A stretch of DNA of 64,000 nt, taken from a virus. Numbering within the stretch: position 1 is the stretch's first letter; every line of letters begins with the position of its first letter. Positions 15,802 through 24,003 of the stretch are shown here, in pieces. Below the pieces are notes generated by a model, which did no database searches, was not told where the DNA came from, and worked only from the letters and a program-made list of their open reading frames with translations. Position numbers and translations under genes: made by a program. The stretch spans positions 1 to 64,000 of the IMG/VR virus record IMGVR_UViG_3300026518_000006. One strand, written 5' to 3'.

Positions 15802-17952
15802 ATGCAACTATCAAATTTTAAATCATTTAAACAAGATATCAATGAAGTCTTAATTACATTTGGAAATAAAGCCTACCCAAAATTCGGAAACATTGTTATC
15901 TTAGCAGGCGGAGCAGGTTGTTACCCAAAAGGAACAGAATATTTTAACGGTACTTCTTGGGTACCAATCGAAGATTATGATGGGGGTAAAATTTTACAGT
16001 ATAACCCAACAGACGGTAAAGCAACACTAACTAAACCAACCGACTATATTGTTCTTCCTACTGACCAATTTTATCGTATTAAAAACAGAAGAGTTGACTT
16101 TGTTACATCTGAGACACACAAACATATACTTATCAACGAGAAAACAAACAAAAAAGAGGTTTTAACAACTAAAGATATTTATGCTAAACACAATACACTA
16201 TCAAGAGGAAATAAAGCTAAACTAATCACTTCTTTTGATTATAGTGGCGATGGAATAGATTTAGATGATAATGAGATTAAATTGAGAATAGCTGTAATTG
16301 CAGATGGTCACATTCTACCTGTAAAAAAAGGACATAAAGTAAGAATATCTTTTAATAAAGATAGAAAGATTGAATATTTTAAAGAACTTCTTATTAACTC
16401 AAAGAAAGATTATAAAGAATACAAAGAAATTATTAACGGTGTAGAATTTACGAGATTTGAATTTTATCATACAACAAATGAAAAAGAGTTCCAAGATTAT
16501 TGGTATAATGCTTCTAAAAAACAACTCAAACTTATTACAGAAGAGATTCTAAAATGGGATGGCTCTATATCAAATAGAGCGGGTAGAAAAGAAGCAAAGA
16601 GATTTAGTTCAAACTCTAAAAAGAGCATAGATTTCGTTCAATTTGCATTCCATAGTATTGGAAAAACAGCTACACTATCAGTTGATAATCGTGTCGATAA
16701 AAATATCAATTACTCTTTGGTTATAAATCATAGCGATGGTTTGGGTATTTCTAAGAATGATAGAGCTGTTTCCACTACCAAAATCGAAAAGGTTAAAGCT
16801 TCAGATGAGATGTATTGTTTTACTGTAGATAGTGGTTTTTTTGTAGTCAGACAAAAGGGTAGAGTATATGTTTCAGGCAATTCAGGCAAAGGTTATGTTC
16901 AAGACAAACTAATGGGAATAGAGGGGAAAGCACTAGATGTAGATTTCTTAAAAAAGATGGCTCTAAAAGCACCTGAACTACAAAAAAAGGTAAAAGAGAA
17001 ATTTGGAAAAGACCTCAGCGAATTCAACTTAAAGCGTCCTCAAGATGTGAAAGATTTGCACGAGATTATTAAAAAGATGGGTCTTTCAGATGCAAAGAAA
17101 GAAAACCTCTATACTTCTATTTTAGCAGGAAATCCCGAAAGAAAACCAAACTTAATCTTTGATGTTACCTTAGATAGTTTTAGTAAATTTGAAGAGATAA
17201 CAAAAAAAGCCGATGAATTAGGGTATAAAAAAGAAAATATTCATATTGTGTGGGTGGTAAATGATATTAAAGTAGCAATGGAACAGAACAGAGGGCGTGA
17301 CCGTATTGTACCTGAAGACATTTTGATTAGCACTCACAAAGGGGCTTCTCTAACAATGGATAAAATACTTTCGCAATCTAAAAAAATCACAAAATATATG
17401 AATGGAGTGATAGTTCTTGCTTTCAATAAAAAAGGTGAAGATAGTGTTGTTAGAAAGTCTAAATTGCCGAATATTGCAGATTTACAAAAAAAGCTTAAAA
17501 AAGCTGAGGATAAAGGTGATTTTGACGCTATGCACAGTATCGAAAAAGAAATCGAAGATTTCAAAGCTGAATACGGTAATAAAGGTATCAGACAAGGTTC
17601 AGGTGGTTTCTATGTAGTAGAAGCCAATTATGTGGTTGTAAAGGAAAAAGGAAAGCCTATTGATGAAAAGAAACTTGGACGAAAACTTCTTGTAAAAATT
17701 AAAGACTATACCCCAAATGAGAAAGATTTTCCTACCCCTAAAAAAGAAAGTCACGAAGCCGATGTAACTGATGTGATTGTAGAAAAAAACTCATTAGAAG
17801 CAATCCGTGAGCTTACTGATGAACTATCTCAACTAGGTAAAATACTCACCACAGAGTACAAAAAACAAAGAGAAAATCTTAAACACAATGTAGAAGATGT
17901 GGAAAAGAAGATGTTGGTTTTAACCAAAAAACTACAAAAAGAGCTTTCGTAG
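15802..17952 (+). CDS. P-loop kinase-like protein interrupted by an intein
   Basis: The precursor is 716 residues. Residues 1-39 end NIVILAGGAG and the host protein resumes at residue 361 with SGKGYVQDKL, so splicing rebuilds the Walker A loop GGAGSGKG. The 395-residue spliced product resembles the zeta-toxin/kinase-like P-loop proteins of T4-type phages, with later FDVTLDSFSKF, HIVWVVNDI and NRGRDR (lid-like Arg), and a helical C terminus. Without splicing the ATPase should be dead. It lies in a late operon and ends inside an intrinsic terminator. Confidence 0.8.
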   Translation: MQLSNFKSFKQDINEVLITFGNKAYPKFGNIVILAGGAGCYPKGTEYFNGTSWVPIEDYDGGKILQYNPTDGKATLTKPTDYIVLPTDQFYRIKNRRVDFVTSETHKHILINEKTNKKEVLTTKDIYAKHNTLSRGNKAKLITSFDYSGDGIDLDDNEIKLRIAVIADGHILPVKKGHKVRISFNKDRKIEYFKELLINSKKDYKEYKEIINGVEFTRFEFYHTTNEKEFQDYWYNASKKQLKLITEEILKWDGSISNRAGRKEAKRFSSNSKKSIDFVQFAFHSIGKTATLSVDNRVDKNINYSLVINHSDGLGISKNDRAVSTTKIEKVKASDEMYCFTVDSGFFVVRQKGRVYVSGNSGKGYVQDKLMGIEGKALDVDFLKKMALKAPELQKKVKEKFGKDLSEFNLKRPQDVKDLHEIIKKMGLSDAKKENLYTSILAGNPERKPNLIFDVTLDSFSKFEEITKKADELGYKKENIHIVWVVNDIKVAMEQNRGRDRIVPEDILISTHKGASLTMDKILSQSKKITKYMNGVIVLAFNKKGEDSVVRKSKLPNIADLQKKLKKAEDKGDFDAMHSIEKEIEDFKAEYGNKGIRQGSGGFYVVEANYVVVKEKGKPIDEKKLGRKLLVKIKDYTPNEKDFPTPKKESHEADVTDVIVEKNSLEAIRELTDELSQLGKILTTEYKKQRENLKHNVEDVEKKMLVLTKKLQKELS
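15919..16881 (+). mobile_element. intein with LAGLIDADG-type homing endonuclease
   Basis: The 321-residue element starts with catalytic Cys (CYPKGTEYFNGTSWVPIEDY, block A), has TSETHKHIL (block B, with T and H), and ends YCFTVDSGFFVV plus RVYVSGN followed by Ser+1. Between these are two endonuclease motifs, RIAVIADGHI and ITEEILKWDGSI. The penultimate residue is Gly instead of the usual His, so Asn cyclisation may be slow or assisted. Insertion at a Walker A loop is a classical intein site. Confidence 0.85.
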
Positions 17953-17961
17953 CTCTTTTTT
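17936..17961 (+). terminator. intrinsic terminator after the kinase-intein gene
   Basis: AAAAAGAGCT, a TTCG-type loop and AGCTCTTTTTT form a 9-10 bp stem with a T run. The stop codon of the upstream gene lies in the loop region. The next gene follows within 20 bases, so termination may be partial. Confidence 0.8.
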
Positions 17962-17979
17962 GGATAACAAAGGACTTAT

Positions 17980-18207
17980 ATGTTTAAAGAATTATTTGCT
18001 GAAGCCATCAAAAAATTAAGCGATGAATCAATGGACAAAATACTTAGAGGAAAAACAGTTCAAACATTTGATTACAATCAAAAAGCTATATATGCGCTTG
18101 GAAAAGTAACAGATGTATATATAGCAAAAGATAAAAAATTCTTTCATATAGAGCCGTCAGAAGAAACTGAAAAAATAATAAAAGACCTTCAACTTAAACA
18201 AAAATAA
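17980..18207 (+). CDS. putative internal head protein with capsid-targeting N terminus, 75 aa
   Basis: MFKELFAEAIKKLSDES is a near-ideal T4-type capsid-targeting sequence with the cleavage point expected after LFAE. The mature part would be about 67 basic residues, the size of T4 internal proteins. It lies directly after the terminator at 17936 and has AAAGGA before ATG. Target or activity unknown. Confidence 0.6.
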   Translation: MFKELFAEAIKKLSDESMDKILRGKTVQTFDYNQKAIYALGKVTDVYIAKDKKFFHIEPSEETEKIIKDLQLKQK

Positions 18208-18274
18208 TCTTGTATTCAACTCCTTTTAATCTTTACTACAGTATACTACTGTATAACGATAAAAAGGATAAAGT

Positions 18275-18691
18275 ATGACATACAAAGACCTCATCAACAA
18301 AATTGAATCAAAAAATTACACACTCACTAAACTATCACAAAAAATTGAAAAAGAACACGCTATAGCTACGGCAATTAGACGAACACTAAAAACTCTCTTT
18401 TTAGAAGCTGTCGAAAAATCAGGCAAAAAATATATTGGTTTATATGAAATGGGGGAAATCTATATGGAACAACCATATAACTTTCGTATAGGAATGAGCC
18501 TTAGTGAGTTTAGAGATAACCTGAAATCTATTATATCAAAAGAAACATCTTTGGATATTTTTTATCACGAAAATATAGAAGGGCTTTACAATATGTCTGT
18601 TAGTTTGTATAAATTTAGGGCTTACCGTGATGTTCTTATTTCAAAACTTAATATATTAGATTACAATTATTTCAACGCTGAGGAGTTATAA
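18275..18691 (+). CDS. hypothetical protein, 138 aa
   Basis: ATG 18275 follows AAAAAGGATAAAGT. The N terminus MTYKDLINKIESK loosely resembles the capsid-targeting pattern but lacks a clear cleavage context. The body is helical. The stop overlaps the ATG of the next gene (18691), so the two are probably co-translated. Function unknown. Confidence 0.6.
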   Translation: MTYKDLINKIESKNYTLTKLSQKIEKEHAIATAIRRTLKTLFLEAVEKSGKKYIGLYEMGEIYMEQPYNFRIGMSLSEFRDNLKSIISKETSLDIFYHENIEGLYNMSVSLYKFRAYRDVLISKLNILDYNYFNAEEL

Positions 18692-19620
18692 TGTATTGCG
18701 TATATTGTGGGGACTATTTTTCTAATAACAAGTCTCTTGTAAACCATAGGAAAATTTGTAAATTGAACCCGAAAAGTGATACAGCAAAAGAAAGAGAAAC
18801 TAACAAAAAAGAAGAAGAATATCTCAATATTGTCAATAAAATAGAAAGCTTTAATGATATCATTAAAACTGTTGATGAGTATATGGCTGAGAGAGGGTAT
18901 GTAGTTCATTGGGAATCAATTCCATCTAATTTTAGTATAGATATAAATCACTACGAAAAAACTGTATCTAACAATAAAAAGACACAAAATGTTGGGTGGA
19001 AAGGTAATTGGAAAGGCAAAATCGAAAGAATACCTGATTTTAAAGGAGATAATTACAGAAGATGTAGTTTTTGGGATATAAATGGCGATATGTCGGGAAT
19101 ATACGATTTAAAATTCCTCCGTACAAACGGTGGTTCTTGGGGGAGTAGTTTTAGTGGAGAAGGTTATATTCTGCTAAATGATTTTCCTAAACTTATTAAA
19201 AAATATGAAAAACAGGCATCAAAAACTAAAATTAAGCAAGATTTGTCTGAAATAACAATTAGATTGGACAAACTTTATCAAAATAGAGAAAATGAGTACA
19301 TAAAAAATGACGAACTCAAAATAAAAGCTCACGAGATACAACAAAAAATGAGAAAAAATTTGGAAAATTTATCCACAGTTATAAGAAAAAGAGAGACTAC
19401 ACTTAGAAATAAGTTCAGAAATGAAACAACAATCCCATTGCCATCAATAGAGGATGATTTTCAAAATCTTAGTGGATATATGGAGCTAAAAAATAAATTT
19501 GCTTCAAATGAAAAAGTGGCTCTTGATGATGATGTAATCAAAGACGCTATCAAAGACCTTGAAGGTGTATATGCTGAATACAAGGCATTTACAAACGAAT
19601 ATTCAGAATTTTTTATATAG
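18691..19620 (+). CDS. tailed zinc-finger coiled-coil protein, 309 aa
   Basis: The N terminus CVYCGDYFSNNKSLVNHRKIC is a C2H2/C2HC-type zinc finger (residues 3-23). A middle domain follows (NVGWKGNWKGKIERI through FLRTNGGSWGSSFSGEGYIL), then a long coiled coil (about 170-260) and the tail EYSEFFI. The gene at 21787 is a broken paralog of the middle and C-terminal parts. The finger suggests nucleic-acid or protein binding in early infection. Confidence 0.7.
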   Translation: MYCVYCGDYFSNNKSLVNHRKICKLNPKSDTAKERETNKKEEEYLNIVNKIESFNDIIKTVDEYMAERGYVVHWESIPSNFSIDINHYEKTVSNNKKTQNVGWKGNWKGKIERIPDFKGDNYRRCSFWDINGDMSGIYDLKFLRTNGGSWGSSFSGEGYILLNDFPKLIKKYEKQASKTKIKQDLSEITIRLDKLYQNRENEYIKNDELKIKAHEIQQKMRKNLENLSTVIRKRETTLRNKFRNETTIPLPSIEDDFQNLSGYMELKNKFASNEKVALDDDVIKDAIKDLEGVYAEYKAFTNEYSEFFI

Positions 19621-19629
19621 GAGTTACAT

Positions 19630-19919
19630 ATGGAAATTGTAAAGCCAAGCTATAATTACGGAGATGTTGTTTACCCCCCCCCCAAAAAAAAGATATCTCT
19701 TGAGAAAATAAAAAGAGTGTATATCACTAAAGATTATGTACAACACACAGAGTACCATTTTAAGGGTGGTAAGTCTGCACCTGATTATAATGTTTTTGGT
19801 GATGTTAATGACATCAAAAAATGTTACTTCAGCTGATTGATGAAAAAATGGAAAACATAAAACTCTGTATAAAAACAGAACTTGAAATGGATTTGCCTAA
19901 TATAAAGGAATATTTTTGA
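19630..19919 (+). pseudogene. accessory ORF with C10-A8 tract and -1 frameshift
   Basis: ATG 19630 starts EIVKPSYNYGDVVYPPPKKK, a barrel-type N terminus whose PPPKKK is encoded by a C10 run (19674-19683) followed by A8 (19684-19691). The ORF stops at 19836, but a -1 shift at the A6 run in ATC-AAA-AAA-TGT continues MLLQLIDEKMENIKLC to NIKEYF and TGA 19917-19919. The homopolymers make this gene prone to length variation. Its stop overlaps the start of the next frame. Confidence 0.5.
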
Positions 19920-20137
19920 TTTATTTAATTAAGATATCGGAAGGATATAAAATAGTTGAGGGAAAATGCAATACTAACACTGTATGGTATGATGTTTTTG
20001 GGTCAAATAGACACTACTTTTACACTTATATTGAAGATTGAGAAAAGAAAGAGTTCAGCACATTTGATATAGTGGACAAAACAACATCAAAAAGTATAGA
20101 TTTTGCAAAGAAAAAATGGGCTGAGTATTTAATATAA
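19916..20137 (+). pseudogene. tailed protein with an in-frame TGA
   Basis: A frame beginning at TTG 19916 (overlapping the previous stop) runs IYLIKISEGYKIVEGK to TGA 20039-20041, then continues in the same frame EKKEFSTFDIVDKTTSKSID and ends KKWAEYLI at TAA 20135-20137. The tail after the TGA shows one original gene of about 73 codons. A TGG or CGA to TGA change fits. Readthrough is not excluded. Confidence 0.5.
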
Positions 20138-20159
20138 GAATTTGTTTTAAAGGATATTT

Positions 20160-20270
20160 ATGGGTCAAGATTGGATGTTATTGGTTTTTATTGTGGGTTA
20201 TGCGATTTTTATTTTTGGTATGAGTTGGCTATGTAATCATATGAATTGGTGTAAAGATATATTGGAGTGA
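20160..20270 (+). CDS. single-span membrane peptide, 36 aa
   Basis: ATG 20160 behind AAAGGATATTT opens a 36-residue peptide, MGQDWMLLVFIVGYAIFIFG and a short cytoplasmic or periplasmic end. Residues 6-24 form one membrane helix. Such peptides can inhibit host enzymes or modify the membrane, but there is no direct evidence. Its stop lies 2 bases before the next gene. Confidence 0.5.
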   Translation: MGQDWMLLVFIVGYAIFIFGMSWLCNHMNWCKDILE

Positions 20271-20272
20271 AA

Positions 20273-21001
20273 ATGACATTTAAAGACCTCTATGGAGACA
20301 AATCAAATGAAGTCTATTATGGAGACCTTAATATCTCTGATAAAGGATTAACTTCATTAGAGGGTTGTTATAAAAAAGTTGAGGGCAATTTTTATTGTAG
20401 TAGAAACAAAATAACTTCATTTGAGTATTGTCCTGATATTAAGGATAACTTTTATTGTAATGGAAACAAAATAACCTCATTTAAGTTTTGTCCTGATGTT
20501 GAGGGCAATTTTTATTGTAGTAGAAACAAAATAACTTCATTTGAGTATTGTCCTGATATTAAGGGTGATTTTTATTGTAGTGGAAATCAAATAACTTCCT
20601 TTGAGTATTGTCCTGATATTAAGGGTGATTTTTATTGTAGGGGAAACAAAATAACTTCCTTTGAGTATTGTCCTGATGTTAAGGGTAGCTTTAATTGTAG
20701 AGATAATCAAATAACTTCCTTTGAGTATTGTCCTGATATTAAGGGTGATTTTTATTGTAGGGGAAACAAAATAACTTCATTTAAATACTGTCCTGATATT
20801 AAGGGTAACTTTTATTGTAGTGGAAATCAAATAACTTCCTTTGAGTATTGTCCTGATATTAGTGGTGACTTTAGTTGTCGTAATAACAAAATAACTTCCT
20901 TTGAAAACGAGTATTACTATCCTAATGTAGAGTTAGACAAAGACATTAAACAAAAATATATTGAGTTCGGTAAAGAACACTTTCCTCAGTACTTTATTTG
21001 A
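20273..21001 (+). CDS. leucine-rich-like repeat protein B with tail
   Basis: I choose ATG 20273 (MTFKDLYGD) as in the paralogs, with GGAG just upstream. The cap and C-terminal end are almost identical to the protein at 12845. The eight central 20-residue repeats (ITSFEYCPDIKGDFYCRGNK type) are shuffled and vary mainly at surface positions. It ends HFPQYFI followed by a 13-bp tandem array. There is no TTGACT promoter directly upstream; it is read with the genes before it. Confidence 0.8.
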   Translation: MTFKDLYGDKSNEVYYGDLNISDKGLTSLEGCYKKVEGNFYCSRNKITSFEYCPDIKDNFYCNGNKITSFKFCPDVEGNFYCSRNKITSFEYCPDIKGDFYCSGNQITSFEYCPDIKGDFYCRGNKITSFEYCPDVKGSFNCRDNQITSFEYCPDIKGDFYCRGNKITSFKYCPDIKGNFYCSGNQITSFEYCPDISGDFSCRNNKITSFENEYYYPNVELDKDIKQKYIEFGKEHFPQYFI

Positions 21002-21061
21002 GTACTTTAGTTGAATACTTTATTTAAGTACTTTATCTGAGTACTTTATTTTAGTACTTTC
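20989..21061 (+). repeat. 13-bp tandem array built from the tail codons
   Basis: Five full units (GTACTTTATTTGA, GTACTTTAGTTGA, ATACTTTATTTAA, GTACTTTATCTGA, GTACTTTATTTTA) and a partial GTACTTTC extend from the last codons of the repeat gene. It has the same structure as at 13561, with one more unit. Confidence 0.8.
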
Positions 21062-21077
21062 TCATACCTCTTCAAGA

Positions 21078-21102
21078 GATTTTACTTTTTAAAAGTAAAA
21101 TC
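21078..21102. repeat. AT palindrome upstream of an early promoter
   Basis: GATTTTACTTTT, one central T, and AAAAGTAAAATC. It is the same element as at 13637, one base shorter. Confidence 0.65.
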
Positions 21103-21145
21103 TTTAAAAGTACTCAAATAGCACTCAAATAGCACTCAAAAACAC

Positions 21146-21174
21146 TTGACTTCTTATAAAGATTATTGTATAAT
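21146..21174 (+). promoter_or_regulatory. early promoter TTGACT-17-TATAAT
   Basis: TTGACT 21146-21151 and TATAAT 21169-21174, spacer 17. It is preceded by repeats of AGCACTCAAA and drives the gene at 21201. Confidence 0.85.
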
Positions 21175-21200
21175 TGGTATAAAAAGAGAAAAGGATTTAA

Positions 21201-21716
21201 ATGAAAACAAGAGTTGTAAAAAATAAAAATGGAAAATATATAGTTCAATTTAAACGAGAGATTTTCGGTATTTCTATGTTTTGGTGGACTACATCGGGCT
21301 ATCTTGAGTGTAGTGGAGGGGGCAACTGTTGGAATGAGCCCTATATATTCAAAACAGAAAATGAAGCTGTTGAATTTATGATTAAAATGGTTTTGGAGCG
21401 AGAAACAAAAGACAAATTGGCTGAAGAAGCGGGTGTTGTTGCTGAAGCAACAAGCGAAGAAGTAAGAGAAAAATTTCCGCAATTTTTATATAGAAATATG
21501 ATAAGAGTAAAGAAAGATAAAAATAATTTGTATATTATTGAGAGAAGAGTTGGGTTTCACGCCATAAAGATGTGGTGGCGTGCGGTGTCTTATTATAGAG
21601 GACTACCGTATGTTTTCGCTTCTGAAGAGGAGGCTGTAAAATACTTTGTAAAAAATCTTGCCACTGAGTATGATAAACAAATATTAAGTAAAATATACCC
21701 TGAATATATTATCTAA
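21201..21716 (+). CDS. tailed protein formed by fusion of two related units
   Basis: Residues 1-98 and 99-171 are related. Each has R-V-x-K-x-K-x-x-x-Y-I, then a tryptophan-rich strand (MFWWTTSGY / MWWRAVSYY), then an E-x-E-A-V helix. The first half closes REKFPQFLYR, which would be a tail plus stop (PQFFI) if the T5 run at 21483-21487 had one more T. ATG 21498 would then start the second gene. The whole ends IYPEYII. Confidence 0.65.
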   Translation: MKTRVVKNKNGKYIVQFKREIFGISMFWWTTSGYLECSGGGNCWNEPYIFKTENEAVEFMIKMVLERETKDKLAEEAGVVAEATSEEVREKFPQFLYRNMIRVKKDKNNLYIIERRVGFHAIKMWWRAVSYYRGLPYVFASEEEAVKYFVKNLATEYDKQILSKIYPEYII

Positions 21717-21786
21717 TTCAAAATGAAAGGACAGAAAAATAAAAAACACCAAAGCTAAAACAAAAACTACAGAACAACAAAGATAT

Positions 21787-22383
21787 ATGGAAGTTATCTC
21801 AAAAGTGAGAACAGTAAATGATATACCTCAAGTAGTTAATGAGATTCTTAAACCATACGGTCTGTATGTAGAATTTAAATCGTTTCCTAATAGTTGGTAT
21901 GATTCGGCATATTCAAGCCCACACCCAACACCACTATATAAAAATGAAGATAAAATCTACCAAGGTTGGAAAGGTCAATGGAAGGGTAGTGTTAAGCGTT
22001 TAGATGGAAAAATAACAACACTATTAGTTTTCACAACCTGTATTCTCTTTTTAGAGATGGTAAGAGTTTTCCTGCACTCACTTTTTTAAGAACTGGAACA
22101 GGCAATTGTGGTGTCGATTTTAACATTTCAGGGCATATATTAGTGGATGATTTCCCTTATTTACACAGAGCTTATTTTAAGAAAAGGTATGACTTAACTT
22201 ACAATAAAACTTTTCAACAACAGTTAAAGCAAATAGAAAAAGAAATGTCTGTAGAAGAAACTAAATTTGTTAATTCCAACAAAGACTATATCTCCTGATA
22301 TTGAACAAATCCTAAAAGAACTTAAGGAAAAGTCTGATAAATCAAAAGAGTTTGCGGATAAACATTTAGAGTACTTTATTTAA
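21787..22383 (+). pseudogene. broken paralog of the 18691 protein
   Basis: From ATG 21787 the protein reads IYQGWKGQWKGSVKRLDGK, matching the middle of the 18691 protein, then shifts by -1 at the A5 run 22008-22012 into TFLRTGTGNCGVDFNISGHI and LVDDFPYLHRAYF. A second shift before about 22290 restores the first frame, ending SPDIEQILKELKEK and KHLEYFI at TAA 22381-22383. Upstream coding signal continues to an ATA at 21739 (IKNTKAKTKTTEQQ) behind AAAGGA, so the start codon may be mutated too. Confidence 0.6.
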
Positions 22384-22416
22384 AATATATTTAAGACATT
22401 CATAAGAAGATTGAGG

Positions 22417-22422
22417 TATAAT
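22417..22422 (+). promoter_or_regulatory. possible -10 box upstream of the helicase
   Basis: TATAAT 22417-22422 sits 22 bases before the GTG start at 22444. No good -35 is seen at 17 bases, so this is a weak call. Confidence 0.35.
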
Positions 22423-22443
22423 TATATAAAAAACGGGCTTCTT

Positions 22444-23937
22444 GTGGATAAAATAATCTTTCTATGTATACACTATTTCACCCATAAAGGTTTCAAATTT
22501 TTGGAGTTTAATGGGAGTAGTGTCAAAGTGGAACTCGATGGTGATGAATATTTTTGGTACCCGTCAACACCATATAAAATGCGCCATAAACAAAAGTGGA
22601 AAGAGGTTGATGGTTTCAATGATATTACCAAACTCAAACAACACAAATTAAATTGGAAAATAAAGTGTAATAAAGAGTTAGAAGAGCTACTGACAAGAGA
22701 TTGTAAATTCACATATCAAATTCAGGTAGACACACAAAACTTAGATAGCCATTCTAAAGATGTGACTGATTTTCTAAACAACTACCAAATATTAAAAATC
22801 AGTTCGCCTATGGCTACACGAAAATCGAATATTATAGGCGAAGTTGTTTCTCAAGCACACAAAAACAATCAAAGAGTATTATTCATCACAAACAGAGTTT
22901 CATTGTCTGTGGATATTGCTGACAAATATGGTATTCCACACTATCAAAGAAACGACTACATCACAGGAAATTCACTAGTAGTACAGTTCGATTCTTTGTA
23001 TAAGTTCGTTAGTGAATTGGAAATGTTCGACATTATTATTTTAGATGAAGTGACATCACTACTTTTATATATGACCTCAACTTTTAAGGGCAAAGAAGAA
23101 AAGTACATAAAAAATATATTCGCTTTTATGAGCTTACGCTTAAAAAAGTTTGTGATAGCGGACAGTTTTATTATTGACTTTCCGTTTAAAGGCAGAACAC
23201 TAGGAATATATAACAACTTTAGAGAAAAGTTGAATGTTAAAGAGTATTTGGATAAAAATATGTTTATATCCAAAATCATTCAAAAATCAATGGACTCTTT
23301 GATATCAGTTTCATCAAATGAAAAAGGGTTTTTGGTCAAAACCAAAAAACTCTTAGAAGATAGAGGTAAAAAAGTAATATTGCTTACCGCTGATACTGAT
23401 GAGAAAGAAAGAGATAAAATTTACTCAATGTTCAATAATCAAAAAATAAATTGCGATGCTATTTTGTATAGCCCAACTCTAACCGTAGGTGTATCAATAT
23501 TTACTGATATAGAGCATCATTTCCACTATGATACAAGCGGGACGGTATCAGTTATTGATAGTATTCAAATGACTAGAAGAACCCGTGAAGCGAAATCTAT
23601 CCATATATTCATAAGAGGAAAGTCATCATTTAAAGATACAAACTTAAAGAATATCAAACGAAACTTAAAATCATTCCAAATAATTGATGAGTGGGGGAAC
23701 TCTGAAAAACTAACATACACAGGCGAAAAGTTGGCTGAATTAAAACAGATAAGAAATATACTCGACAACACCCACAAATATGCTTTTAAGTCGTTACTTG
23801 GCTATCAGTTTGAAGTGGTGGAGATTGTGGATAAACCTGAAAAGAGAGAAATTAAACTAACTCCTTTTGAGATAGAATTGATAGACAGAACAAAAGAGAA
23901 AATAGACAAAAATATTAAAATGAGAAGAAATCAATAA
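22444..23937 (+). CDS. SF2 helicase, origin-binding-protein-like
   Basis: I start at GTG 22444 because the longer TTG-initiated frame overlaps a TATAAT box. The 497-residue protein has motif I ISSPMATRKSN, motif Ia LFITNRVSLS, motif II DIIILDEVTS, motif III-like FVIADSFIID, motif V LYSPTLTVGVSIF and motif VI QMTRRTREAK. This set resembles the UL9/origin-of-replication-binding-protein helicases. It probably unwinds DNA during replication initiation or recombination. The Walker A is degenerate (PMATRKS), as in that family. Confidence 0.75.
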   Translation: MDKIIFLCIHYFTHKGFKFLEFNGSSVKVELDGDEYFWYPSTPYKMRHKQKWKEVDGFNDITKLKQHKLNWKIKCNKELEELLTRDCKFTYQIQVDTQNLDSHSKDVTDFLNNYQILKISSPMATRKSNIIGEVVSQAHKNNQRVLFITNRVSLSVDIADKYGIPHYQRNDYITGNSLVVQFDSLYKFVSELEMFDIIILDEVTSLLLYMTSTFKGKEEKYIKNIFAFMSLRLKKFVIADSFIIDFPFKGRTLGIYNNFREKLNVKEYLDKNMFISKIIQKSMDSLISVSSNEKGFLVKTKKLLEDRGKKVILLTADTDEKERDKIYSMFNNQKINCDAILYSPTLTVGVSIFTDIEHHFHYDTSGTVSVIDSIQMTRRTREAKSIHIFIRGKSSFKDTNLKNIKRNLKSFQIIDEWGNSEKLTYTGEKLAELKQIRNILDNTHKYAFKSLLGYQFEVVEIVDKPEKREIKLTPFEIELIDRTKEKIDKNIKMRRNQ

Positions 23938-24003
23938 TTTTGTAAGTGTATTTTAATAAAACTTGCACTATAATCTTTGTATAAAAACTACAAAGGATTA
24001 AAA

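Noticed and set aside
17936-17961. Terminator as the end of the whole late operon
   Set aside because: A capsid-targeted gene starts 19 bases later with no promoter of its own, so full termination here is unlikely; I list the hairpin as a partial terminator.
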